Below, in pieces: positions 28,175 through 38,065 of a stretch of 64,000 bases of DNA (positions are counted from its first letter, which is position 1; each line of letters begins with the position of its first letter). The stretch lies in IMG/VR virus record IMGVR_UViG_3300017963_000011, positions 1 through 64,000 of that record; one strand, 5' to 3'. Source of the DNA: a virus. The translations under genes and the position numbers were made by a program. The notes beneath the pieces were generated by a model, which ran no database searches, had not been told where the DNA came from, and saw only the letters and a program-made list of their open reading frames with translations.

Positions 28175-29701
28175 ATGCCCGGTATCCCCGATATCGCACT
28201 CGGCGCTGACGAACTACTGTACGTCACCGAGGAGACCACATTCGGAGTGTGGGCTCGGCCGGTTGCTGGCGATGCCGTCAGAGTGCGCGAGATCGGTTTC
28301 ACGCGTTCCCAGGAGCGTGTGACCCGAGACGACAAACTGGCGACACGATCGCACACCGAGCGCATCACTCGCAAGAAGTCCGTGGAGTGGAACGTCACAG
28401 CGTATCTCGTGCCCTCTGGCATCGATCCGTCCGTCACAGCCACTCCTCCAGACGCTGGCGTGCTTCTCAAGGCTCTCTTCGGAGCCGAGACAGTCAATGC
28501 CGGCGTGGATGTTCAGTACACGCTCGTGCGCAATCAGAACATCTCGTTGACTCTGCACAGGATCTGCGATCACTTTGCGGAGTCTCTCACAGGTTGCGTA
28601 CCCAACGAGGCGACGATCTCCTGGTCCGGGACAGACGAGCCGACCCTCGAACTCACGGGCTTTGGCAAGGAATGGGTCATCACCGCATCGCACATCACGG
28701 GCGAGGCGGCGACCATCACCGGCACAACGCTCAAGATCCCGAGGGCCGATGACGTCTGTGATGTCAACTCCGTTGTGGCTTTCATCAGCGGTGGCACGCA
28801 GTACGACAACAGCGGCAATGGCTACCACATTTCCGCAGTGACAGCCGGTGGCTGGCCAAGCCCCGTCATCAACTCCGGTGTCAACGACCAAATCGATTTC
28901 GACGAGGGCTCGGGCACGCTCAGTGCCATCCTGACCGCCGATACCTACGTCTCGTTCACGCAATTGGCCAACGAGATCAAGACGAGGATGGAACTGGTCG
29001 GCAGTGACACCTATACTGTGACCTGGGACGCCGACACGGAGAAGATCACGATCTCGTCGGACGGCACTTCGCTGGACATCGATTGGGCCACGGGCACCAA
29101 TACAGCAGGTCCGACTCTTGGTTTCACCGCAGACGACACAGGTGCCCTGAGCTACACAGCCGACGAGTCTTTGACAACGGGTGAGATCACCACGGACGAG
29201 AGCGGTGGCTGGGAAGCTGCTTTCGTAAGCGGTGCCGAGATTATCCCGTTCTTCCCGGCCCCGACCGTCCAGGGTTCCCCAGAGAACTCGATCCTCGGTG
29301 GTGTGCAGATCGACGGATCACTCGATCTCAACACGACAGAGGGAAGCATCGAATACAACGGGAACATGGAAGCTCGGAACGACATCTTCGGAGAAGAGTC
29401 GGCCATCGGTTTCTCGGTTTCCGGTCGCCGCGAGGTCAGTGCGACCATGACGGCATACCTCCAAGAGCAGTACGCCAGGGAGGTCAAGGACTTCAATCGT
29501 TTTCAGAACCAGCACAACGTGGTGGTCACATTCGGCTCGACAGCCGGGCAGATCATGGAAGTGCATCTGCCCGAGTTCGAGTTCGACAACGTGCCTTTCA
29601 CAGTGCCCGAACAGGAAGAAGCCACGGTCGACTTCACAGGCATGGCTCTCGACACGAGCGGTCCCCCGTTCGAGAACGAGATCTACATCGTTTTCAAGTA
29701 G
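28175..29701 (+). CDS. Major tail tube protein with inserted domain
   Basis: 508 residues, GAGAAGAGGTGAGG upstream. The outer parts (LGADELLYVTEETTFGVWARP..., and a C-terminal VDFTGMALDTSGPPFENEIYIVF) are those of a siphovirus tail-tube protein. Residues ~225-330 are an insert (NDQIDFDEGSGTLSAIL..YTVTWDADTEKITIS..) that also occurs in 38066-39589 and the hub (40343-43057). The insert may face outwards on the tail. Strong C/G-ending codons imply high expression. Confidence 0.75.
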   Translation: MPGIPDIALGADELLYVTEETTFGVWARPVAGDAVRVREIGFTRSQERVTRDDKLATRSHTERITRKKSVEWNVTAYLVPSGIDPSVTATPPDAGVLLKALFGAETVNAGVDVQYTLVRNQNISLTLHRICDHFAESLTGCVPNEATISWSGTDEPTLELTGFGKEWVITASHITGEAATITGTTLKIPRADDVCDVNSVVAFISGGTQYDNSGNGYHISAVTAGGWPSPVINSGVNDQIDFDEGSGTLSAILTADTYVSFTQLANEIKTRMELVGSDTYTVTWDADTEKITISSDGTSLDIDWATGTNTAGPTLGFTADDTGALSYTADESLTTGEITTDESGGWEAAFVSGAEIIPFFPAPTVQGSPENSILGGVQIDGSLDLNTTEGSIEYNGNMEARNDIFGEESAIGFSVSGRREVSATMTAYLQEQYAREVKDFNRFQNQHNVVVTFGSTAGQIMEVHLPEFEFDNVPFTVPEQEEATVDFTGMALDTSGPPFENEIYIVFK

Positions 29702-29734
29702 ACCGGGGCGGATTTGGATATCACCGGATCTACG

Positions 29735-29748
29735 TGGTAGCGCTACCA
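29735..29748. repeat. Palindrome copy 11 (perfect 14-mer)
   Basis: TGGTAGCGCTACCA 20 bases upstream of the tail-chaperone start, just before its ribosome-binding site. Confidence 0.95.
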
Positions 29749-29767
29749 CGAGACGAAGGGAGTACCA

Positions 29768-30169
29768 ATGAAATTCACGACGCACAAGGCAGCCAGTGGT
29801 CAGGATTGGACCGTGTATGTTCCCGACTTTGCGAACAATCGAAGTCTCCCGCCCGAGGAGATGGTTTCGTGCGAGGTCCATTTCCTGAACTACAAGGACG
29901 CGCAGAAGTACCGCCGCAACTACACGGTCAAGGGCAAGAGTCTCCGCAAGGGTCTCAAGTTCGATATGGCCGAGGCCGCCGACAAGATCTTCTGCGAGAA
30001 CGTTCGCAACTTCAAGAACGTCGAGATCAACGACAGGGTGATCACCGATCCAGAGGACATCCTCAAGCTCGCCGAGGGAGATCTCGTCGACATGATCGAG
30101 GACATCAACGAAGCGATCGAGGACTCCTCGCACCTGCAAGAGGGTGATATAAAAAACTTCGTTGCATAG
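29768..30169 (+). CDS. Tail assembly chaperone, short form (gpG-like)
   Basis: 133 residues. MKFTTHKAASGQDWTVYVPDF with an acidic, helical C-terminus (DMIEDINEAIEDSSHLQEG). In siphoviruses this gene lies between tail tube and tape measure and makes a chaperone in two forms. Codons 128-130 contain the slippery heptamer AAAAAAC, and the long form continues in the -1 frame. Confidence 0.8.
   Translation: MKFTTHKAASGQDWTVYVPDFANNRSLPPEEMVSCEVHFLNYKDAQKYRRNYTVKGKSLRKGLKFDMAEAADKIFCENVRNFKNVEINDRVITDPEDILKLAEGDLVDMIEDINEAIEDSSHLQEGDIKNFVA
30151..30157 (+). promoter_or_regulatory. -1 ribosomal frameshift slippery site
   Basis: A AAA AAC read in frame (codons ATA AAA AAC). Slippage by -1 gives AAA AAA CTT and opens directly into the 30157-30591 frame, which has no good start of its own. 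This is the standard tail-chaperone arrangement (lambda G/GT). Confidence 0.85.
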
Positions 30170-30591
30170 TCTTCTTTCACTTGAACCACGATTCCAAGAA
30201 ATGGGATTGTGACGAGTGTACAGAGGACCAGAAAAGGAGGAGGAACTGTGAAGGAGATCCAGAACGGACGGACTTCCAGTTCCTTTTCCACAACGGAGAT
30301 CCGAAGACCCTCATTCATCAATGTCCACGATCTTTCATTGACCCGGAGATGGAGTGGTATTTCGATCAGTTCACCCTCGGGCAGTTGCTTGAAATGCCAC
30401 CTTACTCAGTCGGCTTTATGGATATGCCTAATAAGATGGTAGAGGCTTTTGCTTCTATTAACGAGGCTATTCGCTGGGATGCTAAGAGGCGTGAAGAAAA
30501 AGAAAAGCGCAAAGCCAAGAAAGAGCAGGCTGAGTTAACAGCGATGAAACGAAGATTGGGGCATAAGCGTGGCCGCCACCGAAGAAGTTAG
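30157..30591 (+). CDS. Tail assembly chaperone extension (gpT-like, by frameshift)
   Basis: C-terminal 144 residues of the long chaperone (about 274 residues in all). It includes CDECTEDQKRRRNC, then a helical acidic/basic region ending KRRLGHKRGRHRRS. The only upstream start codon candidate is a TTG at 30181, without ribosome-binding site, whereas a -1 shift at 30151 joins it to the short form without a stop. It overlaps the start of the tape measure gene. Confidence 0.8.
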   Translation, partial: LRCIVFFHLNHDSKKWDCDECTEDQKRRRNCEGDPERTDFQFLFHNGDPKTLIHQCPRSFIDPEMEWYFDQFTLGQLLEMPPYSVGFMDMPNKMVEAFASINEAIRWDAKRREEKEKRKAKKEQAELTAMKRRLGHKRGRHRRS

Positions 30592-33500
30592 AAGAAGATA
30601 TACGCTCCAGTTCAGGGTGCTTAATGCAGCCGAGGGAGATCTCAAAAAGATCGTTTCGGCCTTTGGGCGTAACTTCGGTGCAATCGGCCGCCTCGTTGGT
30701 TCAGTGGTGATGGGTATTGGCGGTGCGTTTGCCGGTTTGTTGCACCCGGTCCTGGCCATCGTCAATACCATCGCCAACGTCTTCAAGGCAGTGACGCAAG
30801 CCTTCCGCATGGCCTGGGCGGCGGTATCCAAACTGATTGAGATAGTCAAGCAAGCCATCCAGATAGGAAAGGCTTGGCAAGACTCAATCACACTTGTCTC
30901 AGTGGCAACAGGAAAAGGCGCGGAAGTCTTCGAGGAGTTGTCGCTAAAGGTAGCCGCGCTTGGCATTGGCGCACGGCAAGCCGCCAAGGGCTTCGAGGTT
31001 CTCGTGCGCGCCGGTCTTACTGGAACACAAGCTGTTGAGGTCTTTACGGACCTGGCATTGTTCTCTCGTGCTATTGGCGTCGAGATGAGGAGAACATCTC
31101 AGATCCTCGTTGGTGCCATGGCAGCTTTCAGAAAGAAGGCCAGTGACGCGGCAGATGTTCTCAAAGTATTCTCGTTTGCAATCTTGCGAACGCGTTTCAA
31201 CTTCGAGACGTTCAGTACAGCATTCGCTTTCGGTGGCGCAGCCGCCGCAGGTTTTGGTCAGGATCTCACTGAGACAGTTGCGATCATGACCAAGTTCTTT
31301 GACATGGGCCTCCGTGCTTCTACGGTTGGTACAACGATGAGAAACATGCTCACTCGTCTGGCCAAGCCTACCCGCGAAGCCCAGATTGCGCTTGCTCAGT
31401 ACGGCATTGCGATTGAGAATGTAAATCCAGCAACGAACAAGCTGAAAGACATTCTCAAAACACTCATCCCGCTTCAGGGAGATCTCGCAGCGGCTACGAC
31501 TTTGTTCGGTCGCCGCACGGCTGGTTTCATTGTCAACCTTCTCAAGGAACTCACTAAGAATGGGAAGGCAATCGAGGATGTCATCGAAGACATCAATAAA
31601 TCCGGCGATCTCATTACAGAGGCGATGCAGAAGAGGCTTCAGACTCTATCTGGACAGATGGATCGCTTTGGTGCTCTTTGGGAGAACTTTCGCGTAGATG
31701 TTTTCAGAGCGGTTGAACCTATTGCTCGCGCGATTGTGCAAACTCTCGGAGATGCCTTGTCAGAACTGAGAGATAACTTCAGAGCGGCGGCACCATTCAT
31801 TACAATTTTTCTTAGCGCTATGAAGAGTATCGGAGATGATCTGATCTTCAGGCACATCCGAGACTTCCTAGATTTCTTTGGCAAGATAATGGACGCTGCC
31901 ACGCGCGGTGCTTTTAATTTCAATGCGCAGATGAAAAGCCAGACAACGATCCTTGGAAAGTTGACAGTGCCTCTCAAGGCTGCGGCTACACTTGTTGCTC
32001 AACTGGCGCTTGGTTGGAGATTGGCGACAGCGGCTGGTAAGGCCATGAGTAAACAGGGGTTCATTCTTTCAATGATCATGGGCAATGCCGAAGATCGCGC
32101 ATTGGCCATGGCCGATGCGGTTGGTGATGAAAAAGGTCTGACACTTCAAATCACAAATTTCTTAGCTTCTCTTGCTGGATTGAAGGTACGTATAAACGAG
32201 TCGTTCGATACTGGACAGATTGAACGATTGCGTAAAGAAGCTAAAGAGATGATTGAGCAGATGAATGCCAGCGGCGCTGGCATCAAAAATAACATGGACA
32301 AGGCGAACATAGCCATGGTCAAGTTGACCAAAACGGCCGGTACATTGCTCATAGATCTCAAGAAGGCGTCTTCCGAAGGGTTTGGTTCCTTTATTAAAAA
32401 GGTAAACGAGATTCGACAGAAGTTCGGCCCTGCCCTCGCAGGCATGTTCAGAGAAGCGGGCGAAGCGTTTGCTCGTGGAGAAAACATTAGCAAGATGATG
32501 CAGGCCATTAGAGACAAGATGGCTCAGGAAGAGAGTGTCCTCGGGATCTTCTTCGGACAAGGGCCGGGCGAGAGGAATAAGATCATACGCGATGCTGTAA
32601 GGCTTGGCGATGATGTTGTTGAACGTGTTGGTAAGACTTTGATCAATCGACCGAGTGTTCTTGTTGGTGCGCTCATCGGAAGTAAAAGGATCACGCCAGC
32701 GCAGAGAAATCAAGTTGAACAGCTTGTCGGTCGCGTTCTTGATCCGTTCCTCCGGGCCGTGAAAGAAAGTGAAGAAGAGTATCTTGCGTCTCCAGCCGAG
32801 GCCATTCAAGACGCACTGCCTCAACTCAAGGACGCTTTGCAGACTGTCATTCCAGAAGTCGATACACTGCTCAAGAGTTTCACCAAGATGGATACAGCAT
32901 CGCAACAAGTCTTCGAGACATGGAGAAAGTTCAATAGCCAGATTGCGCTCGAACTCATCGATCATCTCGATGCACAGCGCAAGGCTTTGAAGCCAGATGA
33001 ATGGCTCAGGTACGCGCGCAATTTGAAACTTGCTGGTGGCGAAGTAGTGAAGGCCGAGGCAGCAATCAAGAAGCTCTCGGATGTGATGCGCGACAGGTAC
33101 ACTAAGGAACTCAGCAATGCTGTGAGTGAACTGAAGAAGCAGCCTGTTGAACTTCGCAACGTGACTAAGACGATTAACGAGAAAGCGGCGGCAGTGCTCA
33201 AGGCTGAACAAGCCTGGAAGTCTCTGGATCAGGGGTTGCGCACAGAGGTCTTGGCAACGTTCCGCGAGTTGACGGCTAAGATGACAGCCACTGAAATCAA
33301 GCTCTATTCGCAAGAGTTGGTTCAGGCAGCACAGGCCGAGAAGGAATGGGCCAAGGCTATGTCAAGCCGGCAGGCTGAGATTGACAAGGCCGCTGGTCAG
33401 TTCAAAACCACGTTCAAAAATCTCTACGGTCCTCTTTATGCGCAGCTTATTACAGATAAGCAACTCATGGATATGAAGGAGCACCAGGCGTGGATAGAGG

Positions 33501-34132
33501 ATCTTACAGAAAAGGAAAGGCTCTGGAACGAGTACGTAACCGAGAGTAAAGCTCTATACAGTGACTGGCTCTACAGTATGAGCGCAGAGATGCGCCTTGC
33601 TACGAATGCCATGTTCGGGGGACTCAAGAGAGCTATCTCGGCTGTAGCTAGAGCATTCGTGGATAGTTCATTCGATCTCAAGAAGAGTCTACGTCAAATC
33701 GCCAAGGACGTTCTCGCGATGCTTTTGGAGATCATTATCCAGGCCACGATTGTCAAAGCCTTGTTCAAAGGGATATTCGGGGCATCGCGCGGAGCCGACA
33801 TCTTCTTCGGTGTCTTTGGATTCCAGCGAGGGACAGCCCTGCGAGGGGCAGCAGGAAGCACTGACACGGTGCCAGCGCTTCTCACGCCAGGAGAGATCGT
33901 ACTCGATAAGAACGCGTCTGATGCGTTCCGTGAGATGATAGGTGGCGGTGGCCGCCCGGTTGGCAATACCAACATCTTCGAGATCCATGCGATGGACGGT
34001 GCCAGTGTCAAACGCGTGGTCAACAAGGAAGTCGTGCCGCTTCTCAATCGCCAGCTAAGAACGAACACCGGCATAGCGCCAGATGTGCGCATGCGATCTG
34101 CGAAGACATTGTATAAGAAGGGAATTCGCTAA
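30569..34132 (+). CDS. Tail tape measure protein
   Basis: 1187 residues, the largest gene in the window, GTG start at 30569. Long helical repeats, hydrophobic segments (residues ~40-75, LVGSVVMGIGGAFAGLLHPVL), and a region with ALGIGARQAAKGFEVLVRAGLTG...AFAFGGAAAAGFGQDLTETVAIMTKF characteristic of TP901-type tape measures. The C-terminal GGGGRPVGNTNIF is typical for the end of tape measures. The length sets the tail length; at ~0.15 nm per residue about 170-180 nm would be expected. Confidence 0.9.
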   Translation: MAATEEVRRRYTLQFRVLNAAEGDLKKIVSAFGRNFGAIGRLVGSVVMGIGGAFAGLLHPVLAIVNTIANVFKAVTQAFRMAWAAVSKLIEIVKQAIQIGKAWQDSITLVSVATGKGAEVFEELSLKVAALGIGARQAAKGFEVLVRAGLTGTQAVEVFTDLALFSRAIGVEMRRTSQILVGAMAAFRKKASDAADVLKVFSFAILRTRFNFETFSTAFAFGGAAAAGFGQDLTETVAIMTKFFDMGLRASTVGTTMRNMLTRLAKPTREAQIALAQYGIAIENVNPATNKLKDILKTLIPLQGDLAAATTLFGRRTAGFIVNLLKELTKNGKAIEDVIEDINKSGDLITEAMQKRLQTLSGQMDRFGALWENFRVDVFRAVEPIARAIVQTLGDALSELRDNFRAAAPFITIFLSAMKSIGDDLIFRHIRDFLDFFGKIMDAATRGAFNFNAQMKSQTTILGKLTVPLKAAATLVAQLALGWRLATAAGKAMSKQGFILSMIMGNAEDRALAMADAVGDEKGLTLQITNFLASLAGLKVRINESFDTGQIERLRKEAKEMIEQMNASGAGIKNNMDKANIAMVKLTKTAGTLLIDLKKASSEGFGSFIKKVNEIRQKFGPALAGMFREAGEAFARGENISKMMQAIRDKMAQEESVLGIFFGQGPGERNKIIRDAVRLGDDVVERVGKTLINRPSVLVGALIGSKRITPAQRNQVEQLVGRVLDPFLRAVKESEEEYLASPAEAIQDALPQLKDALQTVIPEVDTLLKSFTKMDTASQQVFETWRKFNSQIALELIDHLDAQRKALKPDEWLRYARNLKLAGGEVVKAEAAIKKLSDVMRDRYTKELSNAVSELKKQPVELRNVTKTINEKAAAVLKAEQAWKSLDQGLRTEVLATFRELTAKMTATEIKLYSQELVQAAQAEKEWAKAMSSRQAEIDKAAGQFKTTFKNLYGPLYAQLITDKQLMDMKEHQAWIEDLTEKERLWNEYVTESKALYSDWLYSMSAEMRLATNAMFGGLKRAISAVARAFVDSSFDLKKSLRQIAKDVLAMLLEIIIQATIVKALFKGIFGASRGADIFFGVFGFQRGTALRGAAGSTDTVPALLTPGEIVLDKNASDAFREMIGGGGRPVGNTNIFEIHAMDGASVKRVVNKEVVPLLNRQLRTNTGIAPDVRMRSAKTLYKKGIR

Positions 34133-34932
34133 TGGGCATCGGCTACATCATCGATACTCCAGGCATAGCCCAGGGCGAAAATTACATAGGGCTTGCTACA
34201 TTCACTGGTACGAATTTTTCAGCAGCCAACGCACTCAAGCTCTACAATCAGAGACAGTCTTCAATCGGGCAAGCGTCTGCCAAGACTGGCATCGTATTGA
34301 GCTATGACCTCGCTGCTGCTCGCGATGTGCAGATGTTTGCCATGCTGGGGCATGGGTTTTCCTCTGGGGCTACTCTCACACTTCAGGGAGACGATGATCC
34401 AGCCTTCGGTTCTCCCGGCGTGAACCTTTCTCTCACCTGGAATGAACACCAGATCGTAGTGTATTGGAGTGCAGCACAGACGTACAGATACTGGCGCTTG
34501 CTCGCATCTGACTCTGGGAATGCAAACCTTCCGTGGATTGGCGAACTCATCCTCGGCGAACCTGTCTTTTTCACGCACCCTTGTGCCTGGGATCTTGGAG
34601 AAACTTTCCTCTTTAATAATGCAGTCCATGACAGCGATTATGGAGTCTCGTGGCGCTTCAAGAAAACTGAGCAACGCGCCTATACAAACCTGAACTTCTC
34701 GCAGCGGCCGGATGCAGAGGTCGCAGAGCTTACCGACCTGATCAAAGTGACAGACGGATCTCTCATTCCGCTCATCATGTTTCTTGATGAGACCGAGCCG
34801 AACGAATCAATTTACGGACACTTGCAGGATGAGTTTACGCGGCAGTTTCACTTTCTTGAATGGAACAACTTCATGGGTCTTCAGCTTGTCGAACAACCGA
34901 GAGCCAACATGATCAAGGTGGCGAGCTTCTAA
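34132..34932 (+). CDS. Distal tail (Dit)-like protein
   Basis: 266 residues directly after the tape measure, the usual Dit position. The first 150 residues include DPAFGSPGVNLSLTWNEHQIVVYW..YRYWRLLASD..NANLPWIGELILGE, a galactose-binding-like (F5/8) pattern; the second half (WRFKKTEQRAYTNLNFSQRP) is a beta region. It likely forms the baseplate ring at the tail tip. Not conclusively Dit. Confidence 0.65.
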   Translation: MGIGYIIDTPGIAQGENYIGLATFTGTNFSAANALKLYNQRQSSIGQASAKTGIVLSYDLAAARDVQMFAMLGHGFSSGATLTLQGDDDPAFGSPGVNLSLTWNEHQIVVYWSAAQTYRYWRLLASDSGNANLPWIGELILGEPVFFTHPCAWDLGETFLFNNAVHDSDYGVSWRFKKTEQRAYTNLNFSQRPDAEVAELTDLIKVTDGSLIPLIMFLDETEPNESIYGHLQDEFTRQFHFLEWNNFMGLQLVEQPRANMIKVASF

Positions 34933-37796
34933 TGGCCACTAAGCTACTCGACGGTTTCAGATACGCAGACCAGTACAGCGCCATAAATGGCGATACGTCT
35001 GGTCTCGTCATCGTTACCACGCCAACCGTCGATGGCAATGGATCATTGAGCTTCCAGCGTAGCGCTACCACGGAAGACTCGGCAGGCGTGAAGAAAGCCT
35101 TCACGCCATACCTGGATGTCTCTAAGTACGCCAATCTCAAAGTCTACGCCTACATTGAAGCGGCTGACTTGGCAGATATTGAGTATTTCGATATCATCGC
35201 TAACAGCGGTGGCCTGGAGCCTTACAAAGCCTATGAGGCTCAATATGAGGCGGCTGTTCTGCCGACTTCATTTCCGACGTATCCGTTCACGCGGGTGGCC
35301 AACGGGACATACACGGAGAACATCAACAGTGGCGTTCTCGAACTGACTACGGGCTCTGGCCTCTTCTCCGATCAGGTCTACTACACCAGGGACATGTCGG
35401 TCGACTGGCTTACACCATCGAGCGACAAGTGGCTCTATGTCAAGCATCGTTGCAAGATGCCTGTTGGAGCGCCTACGACTAGCGGTGCATCGTTTGCCAT
35501 GATCGAGGCAAACTATCGTGGCAAGCTCGTTGATCTTGAGCTTGGCGACGGCTTGATCCGTTGGAACTCTGGTGCCGGCAGTTATGGAGTCGACACGACA
35601 ACCGACTTCATCGACATAGAGATTTTCATCCATGAAACAACAGGCGATTTCATTCTCCTTGTGGATGGTGCAGTGGCCACCACTGGAACCGCAATCACTT
35701 CCGCCACAAGCTGGCTCCGGTTCGGAATTCAGTATCACAATCCTGGGTTCGCAGGGATGGCTGAGTGGGAGCATGTTCGTTGGGCAAGGCTAGACGACGC
35801 CGCTTCTTTCGCTGTCTATAGAATACCGAAGGCTGACTTTGTAGATGTCAACGGGGACGCGTTTGTTGGTGATGCCTGGGCGATGCTCGGGTTTTCTCCT
35901 CGTCTCCCGACGTTCCAGATAGGTACACCGGATCTCGAAGAGGTTGCTGAGTACGGCTACCGCATGATCTTTCCGGCACACACAGCCACTCCTACGATCA
36001 AGCTGGACTCTTTGGAAGCTGAGACTCCAATCCTCTATTATGAGGAACCCGTAGTCACTGGAACATGGGAAATTGACAACGAGATCATCGAGCCTTTCAC
36101 AGGAACCGTAATAGACAGCCTGAATGATCCTGGCGCGTGGACAGGTTCGGGCGGCGCTGGGACACTCGCGCTCGATGGCGCCTACACTCTGGTAGGCGGG
36201 AGCGCTTTGCTTGTTCCTAAGACGGCAGGATTTGACGCTGCGCTGATCAGTCGAGCGATCGATAGTCAGAACTTCGGCGATTACGATTTCGTTCAGCCGG
36301 AGTTCTACATTGAGGCGTCAGAAGTCAGTAAACTTCGTGGCATCTTCCTCTACTTGTGCAACGATGTCTCGAACTATGCCACGTACTACTTCGGAAACAA
36401 CATCTTCGATACGTTCGAGGCAATCACGCCATGGACACCGGACGTGAACGCTTCGGTGGCTCTGGACACCGTACATGTAATAGAAGGAAGCAAGTCGGTC
36501 AAGCTGACCAACGACTCTGCCGGCCCGGCTGTTTATACTGGCGCGTCGAGAACGTATGATCCGTTTGCGCTTTATGCGCCACTCTTCTATACGTTCTATC
36601 TTACGACGGCAGAGGCAGCGAATCTAACGAATTTCAAGATCACCTTTACCGATGGCGGTGGAACTACATATTGGGAGTTCAGTTCTTTCTCGGCGGGGTG
36701 GAACCGTTTTGAAATCAACTCTACCAATTTCACTGGCCAGACCGGGACTCCAACGCTCACAAACATCACGCAAGTTGACATTGAGATCAAGACTTCTACA
36801 ACTGGCATCTCGATATACCTCGATAACTCGCGTTTCAGCATTCCCTGGAACGATATCCAGGAAGGATGGAACAGAGGCTTCTTCAAAGTCAAAGATCCAG
36901 CGTACACACTTGGCACGGTTGACTATACGGCCATTGATCTAGTCTACCTCAAGTATGTGACTTTCCAGGAAGAGGCAATTTCAACATTCAGGTGGGACAG
37001 TCTCTCTCGCTTCAGCAATCTCGTGATTGACAATGCAGTCAAGGTCTTCCTTGACTATTCAGATTTCGTAGACAGCCCTAGCAGCCTCAAGTTTGATAAG
37101 CTGTTCGGGGAACTCTATGGTGGAGCGTTTCGCGATTATGCAGTGACGAGAGACTATAACGTATTCGACAAGCTCGCCGCACGCTTCAAGATTAGCCAGG
37201 ATGACGTTGACCGAGTTGACAAGTTCCAAGTAATCCTGGACGAGACGAACAAGTATGAGAAGTTCAGGGCGTTCACGCAATGGACCAAACGCTATGATGG
37301 ATCATACTTGCCAGCGTTTGTGTATGGCACCCTCATGGAGGACTTTGAGACAATAGGTGACTTCACTCCAGGTGCCGACACGGCTCTCTCAGCAAACACA
37401 ACGCAGTTCACAGAAGGCACACAATCTGTCAAGGCTGATTACTCGGGCGCTGGTGGTGAAGCTCTAACTGAGAAGAACTACACATCCGGTCTTGACTTCA
37501 CAGGACAGACCGCTGTTGATTTCTATATCCCAGCCGGGATGATAGGCAACATCAACTCGGTTAGCGTTCGTCTGTGGGAAGGCAGCGACTACAGCCAATA
37601 CGATTATCAGCTTTCGTTTATCGGAGGCTGGCAGACATTGAGTTTCAACCCGAACTTGCCAGATTACGAGAGCGCCTCTGGACTGACGCGTGAAAGCGTG
37701 ACAAAGGTTACTTGGCTTTACGATGCTACCACGGTTGTCACCGGATTTTCGTGGGATAATATGCGAATGTCCGATTGGGCATTGGTGTTTCCGTAG
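34932..37796 (+). CDS. Tail fibre/tip protein with repeated carbohydrate-binding-like modules
   Basis: 954 residues from ATG 34932. Several beta-sandwich modules repeat: DTFEAITPWTPD...VIEGSKSVKL near residue 505, MEDFETIGDFTPGADT...FTEGTQSVKADY near 805, and LamG-like YTENINSGVLELTTGSGL near 115. These fit galactose-binding/CBM or LamG modules, so binding to host polysaccharide is probable. No catalytic residues are apparent. Palindrome 35057 lies in the N-terminal codons, read RSAT. Confidence 0.7.
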   Translation: MATKLLDGFRYADQYSAINGDTSGLVIVTTPTVDGNGSLSFQRSATTEDSAGVKKAFTPYLDVSKYANLKVYAYIEAADLADIEYFDIIANSGGLEPYKAYEAQYEAAVLPTSFPTYPFTRVANGTYTENINSGVLELTTGSGLFSDQVYYTRDMSVDWLTPSSDKWLYVKHRCKMPVGAPTTSGASFAMIEANYRGKLVDLELGDGLIRWNSGAGSYGVDTTTDFIDIEIFIHETTGDFILLVDGAVATTGTAITSATSWLRFGIQYHNPGFAGMAEWEHVRWARLDDAASFAVYRIPKADFVDVNGDAFVGDAWAMLGFSPRLPTFQIGTPDLEEVAEYGYRMIFPAHTATPTIKLDSLEAETPILYYEEPVVTGTWEIDNEIIEPFTGTVIDSLNDPGAWTGSGGAGTLALDGAYTLVGGSALLVPKTAGFDAALISRAIDSQNFGDYDFVQPEFYIEASEVSKLRGIFLYLCNDVSNYATYYFGNNIFDTFEAITPWTPDVNASVALDTVHVIEGSKSVKLTNDSAGPAVYTGASRTYDPFALYAPLFYTFYLTTAEAANLTNFKITFTDGGGTTYWEFSSFSAGWNRFEINSTNFTGQTGTPTLTNITQVDIEIKTSTTGISIYLDNSRFSIPWNDIQEGWNRGFFKVKDPAYTLGTVDYTAIDLVYLKYVTFQEEAISTFRWDSLSRFSNLVIDNAVKVFLDYSDFVDSPSSLKFDKLFGELYGGAFRDYAVTRDYNVFDKLAARFKISQDDVDRVDKFQVILDETNKYEKFRAFTQWTKRYDGSYLPAFVYGTLMEDFETIGDFTPGADTALSANTTQFTEGTQSVKADYSGAGGEALTEKNYTSGLDFTGQTAVDFYIPAGMIGNINSVSVRLWEGSDYSQYDYQLSFIGGWQTLSFNPNLPDYESASGLTRESVTKVTWLYDATTVVTGFSWDNMRMSDWALVFP
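35057..35070. repeat. Palindrome copy 12, coding
   Basis: GCGTAGCGCTACCA within the fibre gene; read as Arg-Ser-Ala-Thr. Confidence 0.85.
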
Positions 37797-37805
37797 GAGG
37801 TTGAG

Positions 37806-38054
37806 ATGGCATTCTGGTTTGTGACATACAACGGTCACAATGGAGAAATTCATTCCTGCGAAGCCAGGGATGGGGCTTTCGACGAAGAGACCCTCACGAG
37901 AGAGTTTGATACCAGCGGGCCGCCAAACTGGACGCCATCGTACATACCTCTTGAGATTGACGAGACGACGTACAACACGGTATCGGCCAATCCAGAGGGG
38001 TACAAGGTCGATTTCGGAGATACCGAAACTCTTCCATCGGTAGTCCCCGTATAG
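37806..38054 (+). CDS. Small tail-region protein (82 aa)
   Basis: MAFWFVTYNGHNGEIHSC starts ten bases after the fibre stop with AGGAGG upstream. Beta-rich with FDTSGPPNWTPSYIPLEID; no family recognised. Position suggests a fibre chaperone or minor tail protein. Confidence 0.65.
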   Translation: MAFWFVTYNGHNGEIHSCEARDGAFDEETLTREFDTSGPPNWTPSYIPLEIDETTYNTVSANPEGYKVDFGDTETLPSVVPV

Positions 38055-38065
38055 GAGGTTAGAGA

